A DNA stretch of 6,109 nucleotides from CAYMEV01 sp964431655 [NCBI: uncultured bacterium] (GTDB lineage Bacteria > CAYMEV01), in the NCBI GenBank assembly GCA_964431655.1, contig CAYSKJ010000181.1, forward strand, positions 1-6,109, read 5' to 3'. Position 1 is the stretch's first letter; each line of letters begins with the position of its first letter. Positions 5,384 through 6,109 of this stretch are shown in pieces. The notes under the pieces are model-generated. The model was not told the origin of the DNA and searched no databases. It was given only the letters and a program-made list of their open reading frames with translations. The position numbers and the translations under genes are program-made.

Positions 5384-6109
5384 ATGGTAAGAATTGGAAT
5401 CGATACCGGCGGAACCTTTACCGATATTGTCATACTGCATAAAAACAGGCTTATCGTCAGAAAGGTGCTTTCCGACCATCATAATCCCCAAAAAAGCCTG
5501 ATGGCCGGCCTGGAGGGCTTTCTGGCCTCTGATTTCCGTCTCACTTACGGTACCACCATCGCTGTAAATGCCTTTCTGGAAAAAAAGGGAGAAAAAACTG
5601 CCTTTCTGGCAACATCCGGGTTTGAGCATATTCTTCACATTCAAAGGCAGAAAAGGATAAACCTGTTTTCCCTTTGTCCCCGGAAAGCAGACCCTTTGAT
5701 ACCCATGAACCTGTGTTTCGGGGTGCAGGAAAGGGTAAGGGCGGATGGCAGTATTGAAAAAGAGCTGGATGCGGCACAGCTTAGAGATTTATCTGGAAAA
5801 TTAAAAGCAAAGCATGTTAAATCCCTTGCCATTGCATTTCTTCACAGCTATATCAATAATGCAAACGAGGCAAGGGCGGGTGAATTTTTCAGAAAAGAGG
5901 GCTTTTTTGTCTCATGCTCTTCGGAAATACTGCCTGAGCAGAAAGAGTATGAAAGGGCTGTCCTGTCTGCACTTAATGCCTACCTTATGCCTCCCTTCCA
6001 CAGGCACATCGAAGAAATACAGAGGCTTATAAAGAAGCCCTTTTTTATAATGCAGTCCGTAGGGGGCTTCCTTTCGCCCCGTTCAGCCCAGGCAGCACCG
6101 GTCAGAACC
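5384..6109 (+). CDS. Hydantoinase A/5-oxoprolinase family protein, N-terminal 242 residues (cut by window end)
   Basis: An open frame of 242 codons runs from ATG 5384 to the last base. GIDTGGTFTD (5-14) is the phosphate-binding opening of the HyuA/oxoprolinase N-terminal domain. YGTTIAVNAFLE (55-66), ERVRADGSI (116-124) and EILPEQKEYERAVLSALNAY (181-200) are the next family signatures, and FIMQSVGGFLSP (221-232) begins the second, ASKHA-type hydantoinase A domain. Family members use ATP to open cyclic amides (5-oxoproline, hydantoins) or to carboxylate ketones (acetophenone and acetone carboxylases), normally with a HyuB-type partner. HyuA-type proteins are roughly 650-700 residues, so about a third is here. 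The ATG is chosen because the family motif begins three or four residues later; the frame upstream is open only to a TGA at 5300. There is no Shine-Dalgarno site. The substrate is unresolved; 5-oxoproline or hydantoin is plausible from context. Confidence 0.88.
   Translation, partial: MVRIGIDTGGTFTDIVILHKNRLIVRKVLSDHHNPQKSLMAGLEGFLASDFRLTYGTTIAVNAFLEKKGEKTAFLATSGFEHILHIQRQKRINLFSLCPRKADPLIPMNLCFGVQERVRADGSIEKELDAAQLRDLSGKLKAKHVKSLAIAFLHSYINNANEARAGEFFRKEGFFVSCSSEILPEQKEYERAVLSALNAYLMPPFHRHIEEIQRLIKKPFFIMQSVGGFLSPRSAQAAPVRT

Noticed and set aside
5041-5777. Minus-strand open frames of 78-130 codons across the ferritin-like gene end and the hydantoinase-like gene
   Set aside because: They are antisense to genes with strong family signatures and show no domain of their own; they are shadows of the coding frame.

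Overview
The window reads as chromosomal DNA of a bacterium, probably an anaerobe, of moderate G+C content (roughly mid-40s percent by eye). Bacterial origin is supported by a perfect TTGACA box 17 bp from a -10-like hexamer upstream of the ferritin-like gene and by Shine-Dalgarno sites (AGGAGA, GGGAG, GGAG) before several genes. AGG/AGA arginine and ATA isoleucine codons are frequent in every gene, as in Spirochaetota, Synergistota, Thermotogota and some Firmicutes. The phylum cannot be fixed from this sequence. Codon style looks uniform and no mobile element, tRNA, rRNA or CRISPR array is visible.

Layout. Positions 20-2253 carry a two-gene minus-strand operon: a PLP-dependent threonine-synthase-like enzyme (first) and a DUF1611/DgcN-like protein (second), joined by a TGATG stop-start overlap. 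A 270 bp AT-rich divergent intergenic region (2254-2523) follows. The plus strand then carries a sodium:solute symporter (2524-4014), a possible 28-codon small ORF (4001-4087), a class I SAM-dependent methyltransferase (4092-4703), a ferritin-like diiron protein with its own promoter (4771-5241), and the first 242 codons of a hydantoinase A/oxoprolinase-family protein (5384 to the window end). This last gene is cut by the window edge.

How the genes may work together. DUF1611 proteins of the DgcN type N-acetylate D-glutamate in a known catabolic route whose usual partner is an enolase-superfamily racemase, DgcA. Here the partner is a fold-type II PLP enzyme. A Na+-coupled symporter is transcribed divergently, and a hydantoinase/oxoprolinase-type ATPase lies downstream. 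Together these suggest uptake and breakdown of an amino acid or cyclic amino acid derivative (D-amino acid, 5-oxoproline or hydantoin-like). This is inference from gene content; the substrate is unknown. The methyltransferase and ferritin-like protein have no evident role in that route.
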